Shown here one piece after another: positions 35,209-42,217 of a stretch of 47,624 nucleotides of DNA; the first letter of the stretch is position 1, and each line of letters begins with the position of its first letter. The stretch covers positions 1-47,624 of the forward strand of contig CALXUV010000019.1 in NCBI GenBank assembly GCA_944391815.1, in the 5' to 3' direction. The notes below the pieces were generated by a model. The model was not told the origin of the DNA and ran no database searches. It worked only from the letters and a program-made list of their open reading frames with translations. Source of the DNA: an uncultured Clostridia bacterium (GTDB lineage Bacteria > Bacillota > Clostridia > Oscillospirales > CAG-272). A program made the position numbers and the translations under genes.

Positions 35209-35255
35209 AACGACTATTCACATAAAAAGCACAACGACTATTCACATAAAAAGCA
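35209..35255 (+). repeat. Perfect 23-bp tandem repeat next to the dxs promoter
   Basis: AACGACTATTCACATAAAAA plus GCA occurs at 35209-35231 and again at 35233-35255, one base apart. The second copy ends six bases before the -35 box of the dxs promoter. It may be a duplicated operator or an UP-like element, or a replication slip. Confidence 0.85.
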
Positions 35256-35261
35256 GATTTG

Positions 35262-35290
35262 TTGACAAACTAAATACGATGTGATATAAT
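35262..35290 (+). promoter_or_regulatory. Sigma-A-type promoter of dxs
   Basis: Consensus TTGACA (35262-35267), 17 bases, consensus TATAAT (35285-35290). The ~70-base leader includes the palindrome TCCGCAAAATTTGCGGA at 35331-35347. Confidence 0.85.
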
Positions 35291-35367
35291 AACAAAGATA
35301 AACATCCGAACAGAAAACATAAATTATCTGTCCGCAAAATTTGCGGATATTTGAAACGGAATATATA

Positions 35368-37260
35368 ATGAACGATAACACCAATAATTATATAAGCAGT
35401 GAATGTAAAAATTACGACTATAATAAGCTGTCGGAACTGGACGAGGAGCTGAGAAAAAAAATAATCGACTATGTGAGCCGCAACGGTGGGCATCTTGCTT
35501 CAAACCTCGGGGTTGTGGAGCTGACGGTTGCGTTGCACAGAGTGTTTGATTTCCCGCAGGATAAAGTGATTTTTGACGTAGGACACCAGAGTTACGCTCA
35601 CAAAATAATGACCGGCAGAGACGCAGGTTTTGAAAATCTCAGAAAAAAAGGCGGAATTTCGGGTTTTCAGCTCAGAAGCGAGAGTGAATATGACTTTTTC
35701 GGCGGAGGCCACAGCGGTACTTCGATCGCCGCAGCAATTGCGTTTGCCGAGGCAGACAAATTGAACGGAGGTAAAAATTATGCTGTTGCTGTTGTCGGCG
35801 ACGGTTCTTTTACCAACGGAATGATTTATGAAGCCCTGAACAATGTTTTGGCGGATAATCTGAGGGTAGTAATAATAATAAACGACAATGAAATGTCAAT
35901 TTCTGAAAATGTCGGGGCAATGTCGAGATATTTCGGAAGACTGAGAACCAGTGTAAAATATTTCAGGCTGAAAAGGCGGGTAAAAAAAGGACTGACCAAA
36001 ATAAAGCCACTTGACAAGTTGATAGCGTTTGTTACCAAGCACATCAAGGAAGCAATGAAGCGGATACTTTTCAAAACCAATTTTTTCGAAAATTTAGGAA
36101 TAGATTACATGGGTCCGGTTGACGGGCATGATCAGAAAAAACTCGAAGCAATTCTTAAAGAAGCAAAACTTCTTGAAAAACCGGTGATAGTTCACGTATG
36201 TACAAAGAAGGGAAAGGGTTATGAACTTGCCGAACAGCATCCGGAGCTGTACCATTCTGTCAACGGTTTTGATATAAAAACCGGTCTTGAAAGTGTCGGA
36301 AAGGAAGGTTCTGAGGCGGAATATTCAGGATTTTCAGAATGCTTCGGAAAAACTCTTTGTAAAATCGCTGAAAAAGACGGTGATGTAATTGCGGTTACGG
36401 CGGCGATGTGCGACGGTACGGGACTTGATGGTTTCCGAAAACAGTTTTCTTCAAGGTTCTTTGACGTAGGAATTGCAGAAGAATATGCCGTTACTTTTTC
36501 AGCAGGACTTGCAGCCGCCGGCAAAAAACCTTTTCTTGCAGTGTATTCAACTTTTTTGCAACGGGGATTTGATCAGATTCTGCACGATGTGGCTCTCCAG
36601 AAACTGGGAGTGGTTTTTGCAGTGGACAGAGCGGGATTTGTGGCAGGAGACGGTGCAACCCATCAGGGAATTTTCGATGCTTCATTTCTTCTGTCAGTGC
36701 CCGGAGTGACGGTCTATACTCCGGAACTTTATTCAGACCTTGAAAAAAATCTTGCAGATTCCGTAAATACCGAAACTCCTGTGTTTATCAGATACGGTAA
36801 AGGCGCAGAAAGAACGGTTGATCACAAAGTTTCTTCAGATTCCGACCAACTCAGAACTTATGAATACGAGGGTAGCAAAGCAAAGTGCTGTATTGTGTCT
36901 TACGGCAGCACTGTTTACGAGTGTTGCACGGCGGCACAGAGGCTGAGTTCTGAGGGAATTTGTGTAAAGGTTTGTTCGCTGAAAAAAATAAAACCGATTG
37001 ACATAAATATGCTTTATGACAGTATAAAGGATTACGATTTTATTCTCTTTGCAGAAGAGCAGATAAAAAGCGGAGGTGTGTCTGAGCACCTGATTGCGGA
37101 GATGTTCAGCGCAAAACTGAATGTTCCGGATTTTGCCGTCACCGCTGTTGACGAAGAATTTCCGTCGCATGCTACTTTGCAGGAGATGAGAAAACTGTAT
37201 AAACTTGACGCAGACGGTATTTATTTAACCGTAAAATCAAAGCTTGAAATTCCGAAGTAA
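35368..37260 (+). CDS. dxs: 1-deoxy-D-xylulose-5-phosphate synthase
   Basis: 630 residues, full length. It condenses pyruvate and glyceraldehyde 3-phosphate with thiamine diphosphate, the entry step of the MEP isoprenoid pathway. Motifs: HLASNLGVVELTVALHRVFD, DVGHQSYAHKIMTGR, thiamine-binding GDGSFTNGMIYEALNN with NDNEMSISENVGAMS, GPVDGHD, FDVGIAEEYAVTFSAGLAAAG, DRAGFVAGDGATHQGIFD, and SYGSTVYECC in the C-terminal domain. GDGSFTNG and GDGATHQG differ slightly from the usual GDGSLTGG and ADGPTHQG but keep the key residues. The start at ATG 35368 has only a weak ACGGA site. Monocistronic, with a very strong promoter and its own terminator. Confidence 0.95.
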   Translation: MNDNTNNYISSECKNYDYNKLSELDEELRKKIIDYVSRNGGHLASNLGVVELTVALHRVFDFPQDKVIFDVGHQSYAHKIMTGRDAGFENLRKKGGISGFQLRSESEYDFFGGGHSGTSIAAAIAFAEADKLNGGKNYAVAVVGDGSFTNGMIYEALNNVLADNLRVVIIINDNEMSISENVGAMSRYFGRLRTSVKYFRLKRRVKKGLTKIKPLDKLIAFVTKHIKEAMKRILFKTNFFENLGIDYMGPVDGHDQKKLEAILKEAKLLEKPVIVHVCTKKGKGYELAEQHPELYHSVNGFDIKTGLESVGKEGSEAEYSGFSECFGKTLCKIAEKDGDVIAVTAAMCDGTGLDGFRKQFSSRFFDVGIAEEYAVTFSAGLAAAGKKPFLAVYSTFLQRGFDQILHDVALQKLGVVFAVDRAGFVAGDGATHQGIFDASFLLSVPGVTVYTPELYSDLEKNLADSVNTETPVFIRYGKGAERTVDHKVSSDSDQLRTYEYEGSKAKCCIVSYGSTVYECCTAAQRLSSEGICVKVCSLKKIKPIDINMLYDSIKDYDFILFAEEQIKSGGVSEHLIAEMFSAKLNVPDFAVTAVDEEFPSHATLQEMRKLYKLDADGIYLTVKSKLEIPK

Positions 37261-37343
37261 AGCGAAATGTTTTTTAAATTATCCGACAAGTTATTTTTAT
37301 AGTATCATTGTAACATTTAACTTTTTTAACCTGATATCAAACT

Positions 37344-37382
37344 AAAAATCCCTGACTGCAATTGTAAGTCAGGGATTTTTCA
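37344..37382 (+). terminator. Intrinsic terminator after dxs
   Basis: AAAAATCCCTGACT (37344-37357) pairs perfectly with AGTCAGGGATTTTT (37367-37380); T-rich tail. It can also serve the convergent AraC gene. Confidence 0.9.
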
Positions 37383-37483
37383 GAAGTTAATAGTAAAGCC
37401 GGGAATAAAATTGTTTGGATGAAACTTATGCCTTTGTTTCCGTGATCAGAGAATGATAAAATTTTTTATATGGGAGCAATGTC

Positions 37484-38242
37484 TTAAAAGCTGTTTTGGC
37501 AGCGGTAGTCTTTCGGCGTGGACTTCCTGAGTTTTAAAAAAGTCCGGTTTAAATTTCTTAAAGAATTGAATCCGCACAGTCCGGCAATTTCGGTAACGGA
37601 TAAATCGGTATGCAGCAGGAGTTCACAAGCGGCACTGACTCGCCGTTCGCTGACAAACTGATTATATGAATTTCCGACTGTGTCTGTAAAATATCTTGAA
37701 ATGTATGAATAATCGTATTTTGTAAGTTCGGATAATTTTTTCAGCGAACAATTTTCCATGTAATTTTCTTCTACAAAATTGAAGATCGTTTCAATAAAAG
37801 AAGAACTTTTGTTATTTGGTTTTACCTCAAATTCTGTCTGTTTTGTCAAAGCTCCGCAGACAAAATACAAAAACCTTTTTATTTCAAATAAATTGCTTAA
37901 TTCACCGTTATGAGCATTAAGATGGGAAACATTGAAAACCGGATTTTTCGGAACCATATTTTTGGTTTGCAGATAAAACTGCTCAATAACATCCGGACTG
38001 AAAACTATTATTCTGTATTTACAGAATTCGACTGTCCAGTATGAATGAAGCTGATAAGGAAAAATAAGCAGTGCTTTATCGGCTGTAAGGGTATGTGTGC
38101 GGTTATCAACAGTAACTTCAAGTTCACCTGAAAAAATCTGAACAAGCTCAAATCCGGCATGAAAATGCAGTTTGTAATTTATGCTGAAAGAAGTGGAAAT
38201 CATAAAATAGTTTGTACCGTTGTGTTCTTTCTGAAATAACAT
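37484..38242 (-). CDS. AraC-family transcriptional regulator
   Basis: 252 residues. The N-terminal cupin domain shows LHFHAGFELVQIFSGELEVT and LTADKALLIFPYQLHSYW. The C-terminal AraC domain shows LKKLSELTKYDYSYISRYFT and VTEIAGLCGFNSLRNLNRTF, ending STPKDYRCQ. GGAGGAAG precedes the ATG. It is divergent from a truncated GH3 beta-glucosidase-type gene whose promoter is still intact, so the regulator probably once controlled a GH3 operon and may now be without its local target. Confidence 0.9.
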   Translation of the reverse strand: MLFQKEHNGTNYFMISTSFSINYKLHFHAGFELVQIFSGELEVTVDNRTHTLTADKALLIFPYQLHSYWTVEFCKYRIIVFSPDVIEQFYLQTKNMVPKNPVFNVSHLNAHNGELSNLFEIKRFLYFVCGALTKQTEFEVKPNNKSSSFIETIFNFVEENYMENCSLKKLSELTKYDYSYISRYFTDTVGNSYNQFVSERRVSAACELLLHTDLSVTEIAGLCGFNSLRNLNRTFLKLRKSTPKDYRCQNSF

Positions 38243-38291
38243 AACTTCCTCCTGTACAGCAAATTATGTCTTTGATTGTACAAAACATTTC

Positions 38292-38320
38292 TTGACAATT
38301 CAAGTCTTAATTTGTAAAAT
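38292..38320 (+). promoter_or_regulatory. Sigma-A-type promoter of the GH3 remnant
   Basis: TTGACA (38292-38297), 17 bases, TAAAAT (38315-38320), 36 bases before the ATG at 38356. Confidence 0.7.
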
Positions 38321-38355
38321 CAAATCATAAGCAAATGTATCGGAGGATTTTTTGC

Positions 38356-38661
38356 ATGAAATATATGGACAAAGCTCTTTCAAGCGAAGAAAGAGCAAAA
38401 GAACTTCTGAAAATAATGACAACAGAGGAAAAGCTCGCACAGCTCAGGACGAAGCTACTCCAGAATTACATAACAGATGACGGTATGCAAAATGTGGCAG
38501 GAGTAATAGCAAGTGAATGTAAAGCAAGAGGAATACGTCAGGTATTGTCACCAACGGTTGATATAGCAAGAGATTTAAGATGGGGGCGAGTAGAATTTTG
38601 TTTTCAGATAGAAAAATCACTGAATGGTTTCATTTTTAAAGATTATTATTTTTGTTTGTAA
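38356..38661 (+). pseudogene. Truncated glycoside hydrolase family 3 gene
   Basis: ATG 38356 follows CGGAGG. The 101 residues begin as a GH3 beta-glucosidase/xylosidase (MKYMDKALSSEERAKELLKI, MTTEEKLAQL) and include the barrel segment ARGIRQVLSPTVDIARDLRW with GRVE. Intact enzymes continue with a further 500 or more residues (normally EETFGEDP after WGRVE) and also have ~60 more residues between the two blocks, so there is one internal deletion and a truncation. After GRVE the sequence becomes unrelated (FCFQIEKSLNGFIFK). The catalytic Asp region is gone. No activity is expected. Confidence 0.8.
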
Positions 38662-38954
38662 TTTGAAAAAATCCTGAACCGGATTTCATTTAAAAAACGG
38701 TTATACTTTTTTGCATATTTAATTTTGATATTGCAGAATTTTTAAAGTATGAATTTGAATTTACGGTAACTTGTATGTGATTTTTACAGACAAAAAGCGC
38801 GCTATAACAATGTGAAGTTCGGTTATTTTTTTGAATACAAAAAACTTAAAATATCTTAAAATAAGTTAATTTCAGCAATTTATAAGTAAATATTTCCGGT
38901 TTTTTCGATTTAAGTTTAAATATTATTTGATTTATTTTGAGTAAGGAGGCAGTC
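38662..38954. other. AT-rich sequence between two gene remnants
   Basis: Very AT-rich sequence with no frame, hairpin or repeat that I can support. It joins the truncated GH3 gene to another probable remnant and may itself be degraded coding DNA beyond recognition. Confidence 0.3.
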
Positions 38955-39104
38955 ATGAAATACAGTATTGAATTTACCACGCTGATATGTTCGAAAGATA
39001 TGCAGTAGGTGCCGGCGGAAGGATAAAAATAACACTTTGATGACATCCGCTTACTTGACATTATAGACAATGTATGGTACTATAAAGGCGATGATGCACG
39101 GTAA
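38955..39104 (+). pseudogene. Probable short frameshifted gene of unknown family
   Basis: ATG 38955 follows TAAGGAGG by five bases. The first frame gives MKYSIEFT and stops after 17 codons. With one-base shifts near 38978 and in the T run near 39037 a continuous protein appears: ADMFERYAVGAGGRIKI, then TLDDIRLLDIIDNVWYYKGD, ending at TAA 39102-39104. The protein-like composition and strong ribosome binding site suggest a decayed gene. I do not recognise the family, and chance cannot be excluded. Confidence 0.35.
39055..39083 (+). promoter_or_regulatory. Candidate promoter of the aldo/keto reductase gene
   Basis: TTGACA (39055-39060), 17 bases, TACTAT (39078-39083), about 100 bases before the ATG. 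It lies inside the probable remnant at 38955-39104, where the same bases would encode LDIIDNVWYY, so it could be partly fortuitous. Confidence 0.55.
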
Positions 39105-39184
39105 TGTCAAGTCAAAGATTATGTTAGCTGAGTTCGTACAGATAGTTGCGATCAAAAGAAATCTGCCTTTCAAAGGAGTAATAT

Positions 39185-40117
39185 ATGAAAAAATTAAACA
39201 TTATTAACGGTCCGCAAAATGTGTCTGCGATAGTACAGGGGTGCATGAGAATTTCCGGACTTTCAAAAAATTCTGCTGCCGACGTAATCCGTTCGTCGTA
39301 TGAAAGCGGCGTCAATTTTTACGATCACGCCGACATTTACGGAAAAGGCGAAGCGGAAGTAAGATTTTCCGAAGCATTTGCGCTCAGTGGTCTGAAACGT
39401 GAGGATGTGTTTATCCAGAGTAAGTGCGGTATATGCAATGACCGCAAATGCAAGGAGTTTGACTGGTCGTTTGATTACATAATGAAAAGCGTTGAGGGAA
39501 TTCTTTCAAGGCTGAAAACGGATTATCTTGACGTTCTGCTGCTTCACCGTCCGGACGCATTATTTGATCCGGAAGAGGTTGCGAAAGCGTTTGACGCCCT
39601 CAAAACTCAGGGTAAGGTGCGTTATTTCGGCATAAGCAATACCATGCCGATGCAAATTGAACTTCTGAAAAAATATGTAAATGTGCCGATAATTTTCAAC
39701 CAGCTCCAGTTATCGGTGGAGCAGTCTCAGTTAATAGATCAGGGACTGCACCTCAACTGTAAAAACACTGATCTTGCGGTAAACAGAGACGGATGCGTTC
39801 TTGATTATTGCCGGCTTAATGATATTACTGTTCAGGCGTGGTCACCGTTGCAGTACGGCTCGTTCAATGGAACGTTTATAGACAACAGCGAGTTTCCGAA
39901 ACTGAATGAAGTTTTAGGGGAGATAGCTGAACGTGAAAAAGTAACCAAAGCGGCTGTTGCGCTGGCGTGGATTCTGCGTCATCCGGCGAAAATGCAGGCG
40001 ATAATAGGTTCAACCAATCCTCAGCACATCAGGGAGGCATGCCAGGCGGCAAATATTGAGCTGACACATGGTGACTGGTATGAAATATATCTTGCATCCG
40101 GAAAGTATTTGCCGTAA
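39185..40117 (+). CDS. Aldo/keto reductase
   Basis: 310 residues, TIM-barrel reductase using NAD(P)H. The catalytic tetrad residues are visible: Asp and Tyr in NFYDHADIYGKGEAE, Lys in FIQSKCGI, His in DVLLLHRPD. The cofactor region near the end reads AIIGSTNPQHIREACQAANI. It resembles the YdhF/oxidoreductase subgroup (LDQGLHLNC, DYCRLNDITVQAWSPLQYGS). Sugar or aldehyde substrates are likely but unspecified. AAAGGAG precedes the ATG. It is monocistronic, in a stretch where neighbouring accessory genes are broken. Confidence 0.92.
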   Translation: MKKLNIINGPQNVSAIVQGCMRISGLSKNSAADVIRSSYESGVNFYDHADIYGKGEAEVRFSEAFALSGLKREDVFIQSKCGICNDRKCKEFDWSFDYIMKSVEGILSRLKTDYLDVLLLHRPDALFDPEEVAKAFDALKTQGKVRYFGISNTMPMQIELLKKYVNVPIIFNQLQLSVEQSQLIDQGLHLNCKNTDLAVNRDGCVLDYCRLNDITVQAWSPLQYGSFNGTFIDNSEFPKLNEVLGEIAEREKVTKAAVALAWILRHPAKMQAIIGSTNPQHIREACQAANIELTHGDWYEIYLASGKYLP

Positions 40118-40222
40118 AAAACTGTACTCTTATAAATGTAAAAAAGTTTCTGTTCTGAAACTTGTAGAATTTTAAGTTTAAAAATCTTGTCCTGAAGGGC
40201 AAGTCTGAAAAAAACATTACTG

Positions 40223-40269
40223 AAAAAGTGTCCTCTTACGGTAACTGAACTACCGTAAGAGGACTTTTT
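40223..40269 (+). terminator. Intrinsic terminator after the aldo/keto reductase gene
   Basis: AAAAAGTGTCCTCTTACGGTA (40223-40243) pairs with TACCGTAAGAGGACTTTTT (40251-40269); T5 tail. The following 40270-40529 holds nothing I can support. Confidence 0.88.
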
Positions 40270-40529
40270 ATTGAGAATGTTACACAAGGCAGGGAAGAAA
40301 AATCCGAAATTTGCAGAAAAGGATTGAGAGATCGCCTGCGGATGAAAGTTTGCAATTAACAGACAAAATAAACTGCATTGTGTTTGAAAGTTTATTTTTA
40401 CGACAATAATAATCTTTTTCCGTAAACGACAATTTGCTTGTAAATATCGATTCAGGAATGTTTAAAAATTTAATTTAAATAACGCGAATTGAAATCAAAT
40501 ACAGAAAATATGAGCTTCTGATAGACCTG

Positions 40530-41561
40530 TTACCAAGCGTTAACCATATCCATAACAATGTTGTTCCATTTTTCAAGACGTTCAGGACAGTATTTTACAG
40601 TAGAAATATCTTTAAGTAAAAATTCGACGCAGACATTATTTCTTTTTGCTGCGTCAAGCGCAACCTGAATATTTTTTTGATAGCATATTCATCAAGTGAA
40701 GGTGCGGCAAGGAATGCCGGGTTCGGTTTTACTGACATGACTATATTTTTCGGTATAGTTTCGGCAAATTCGTCGGGATCGCTCCAAGGGCTGCACGATA
40801 TTTTTTCTCAGATTCGGAATTTTTGAAATGACGTCGAGCCTGTCAGAGAGTTTTTCACAGCAGCCGTAATAAATGTTTCCGAAATATGAGGCAATTTCAG
40901 AAATGTACGGAATTTCAAATTCTTCCGTAACGCTTTTTGAAACCGAGGTAAAAAGCTGTGCCATTCCGAAAGTCCGGCAGTTATAAGAAACACCCTCATT
41001 TACCGTATACCTGTCAGGTAAACATTTTTCGCTGTATGTGTAGGTACAATGACAGGAATTAGTACTTGTATCATGAATTTTCAAAGCGTTAGCCTGTTTA
41101 ATGCCGGATATTATCGAATGTGTCATTTTCTCCATTATTCTGTGTAAAAAGTCCGGTCTGTCTATTAAGTCCAGATATATATCCTCAACGCCCATATACA
41201 TTGATACAAAATCCCAAAGTCCGGAATGAAAAGATATTCCTTTTTCGCGAACAGGAGCGATATCGTGTAAAATGTCCGCAAGCATATTATTCCGCCTTGC
41301 AGTTTCTTCGCTGTCATAAGATATGTACATATCTTTAATTTTTTCGATATCCTCATCGTTTTCGAATTGATTTGAGTATTTGTGGGAGGACACGTTGCTT
41401 TTTTCGTCAATTTTTAAAGTTTCTTCTGTTACATGCAATCCGTAGCCGGAGTTTTCAATAGCTGCCGGAAATGTAATGTAAGGAGTTAAAACCATGTCAG
41501 CAGGGAAATGTTTATACTTATATATGAGTTTTCTTAATCCGTCTTCGATATTTCTTAACAT
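40530..41561 (-). pseudogene. Broken URO-D-like (uroporphyrinogen decarboxylase family) gene
   Basis: Visible product of about 340 residues on the minus strand. The body reads LRKLIYKYKHFPADMVLTPY, ISFHSGLWDFVSMYMGVEDI, IPYISEIASYFGNIYYGC, then after a frame change SCSPWSDPDEFAETIPKNIV and SVKPNPAFLAAPSLDEYAIK, then after a second change QVALDAAKRNNVCVEFLLKD to TAA at 40530-40532. The two frame changes fall in A runs (near 40800 and 40685), one extra and one missing base. The usual ~100 N-terminal residues are absent; homology starts inside the fold and upstream sequence has no related frame. Relatives include corrinoid-dependent methyltransferases and proteins of sugar loci. If the A-run changes were sequencing errors, the 5' truncation would still remain. 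Confidence 0.75.
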
Positions 41562-41841
41562 ACAATAATTAATTAGTCAATAGTAAAAGGCAAATATTTT
41601 GTCGCAAATAGTATTTATTTGTAATCCGCTCTCCCGATAGCCAGAATTTCCGATACTTTACTACTTTAAAAGGTGTGTTTTTTGAGAACCTGCACTCCGT
41701 CTTTCCGGCAATCGGCGGTATGTAACCCCTTTTTACCGTCCTTTGAACAGTCCGATACTTTTACCATTACTTGTGTAATTTAATTTAAAAACCAACCTTG
41801 ACTCAAAGTCACTTACTGCCATTATAACTATTCCGGAAAAC
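41562..41841. other. Junction region between AT-rich and GC-richer DNA
   Basis: Non-coding stretch following the truncated 5' end of the URO-D-like gene and preceding the structured RNA candidate. Style changes across it. No inverted repeats, target-site duplication or transposase were found. Confidence 0.4.
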
Positions 41842-41870
41842 AAAAAAAGCAGGATCGTAAGTGATCCTGC
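41842..41870 (-). terminator. Intrinsic terminator of the RNA candidate
   Basis: On the minus strand GCAGGATC, loop ACTTAC, GATCCTGC, then TTTTTTTG: a perfect 8-base stem with a T7 tail. Confidence 0.85.
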
Positions 41871-42125
41871 CTTGTTGTGAAGGGCGGACAAAAAAGATAT
41901 TTACGGAAGTTTTCGTATAGACTTGAATACGTGTGTTAATGAAGCAACGGCTTACGCCGATATGAAGCACTCGCTACGCTTGTATGAAGTATTTGCTATA
42001 GAATAAGCGGTGAGCCGAAGCCCACCGCCATTATTTGTTGTTCAAAGGGTCTGTGCTAAATCGCAGGCTCTTTATTGTGTTTTTTCAACCTCGTCGGTGC
42101 CGCTTTACGCCCGACACAACCTATC
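41842..42125 (-). ncRNA. Candidate structured non-coding RNA (~280 nt)
   Basis: Read on the minus strand, a consensus-like promoter is followed by a chain of stem-loops and an intrinsic terminator, with no open reading frame of note. In transcript order: GTCGG/CCGAC stem; AAAGAGCCTG with CAGACCCTTT (two mismatches); GCGGTGGGC-TTCG-GCTCACCGC hairpin with UUCG loop (42007-42029); AAGC/GCTT stem; CGGC-GTAA-GCCG hairpin with GNRA loop (41948-41959); a box containing TTCAAGTC and TACGAAAACT; then GCAGGATC/GATCCTGC and T7. The box is shared with the repeat at 46820-47105. It is not a family I recognise. Transcription is inferred from promoter and terminator only. Confidence 0.5.
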
Positions 42126-42131
42126 ATTTGC

Positions 42132-42160
42132 ATTATAGCGCCTTTTCCTTTGCAATGCAA
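42132..42160 (-). promoter_or_regulatory. Sigma-A-type promoter of the RNA candidate
   Basis: On the minus strand TTGCAT (42155-42160), 17 bases, TATAAT (42132-42137), downstream of the stop of the leftward glycosidase gene and pointing away from it into the stem-loop region. Confidence 0.65.
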
Positions 42161-42217
42161 TCCGTTTTTCTTAAAATACTCAAAGAAAATATGTAAAAAA
42201 CAAAGCCTTTTTCCCGA

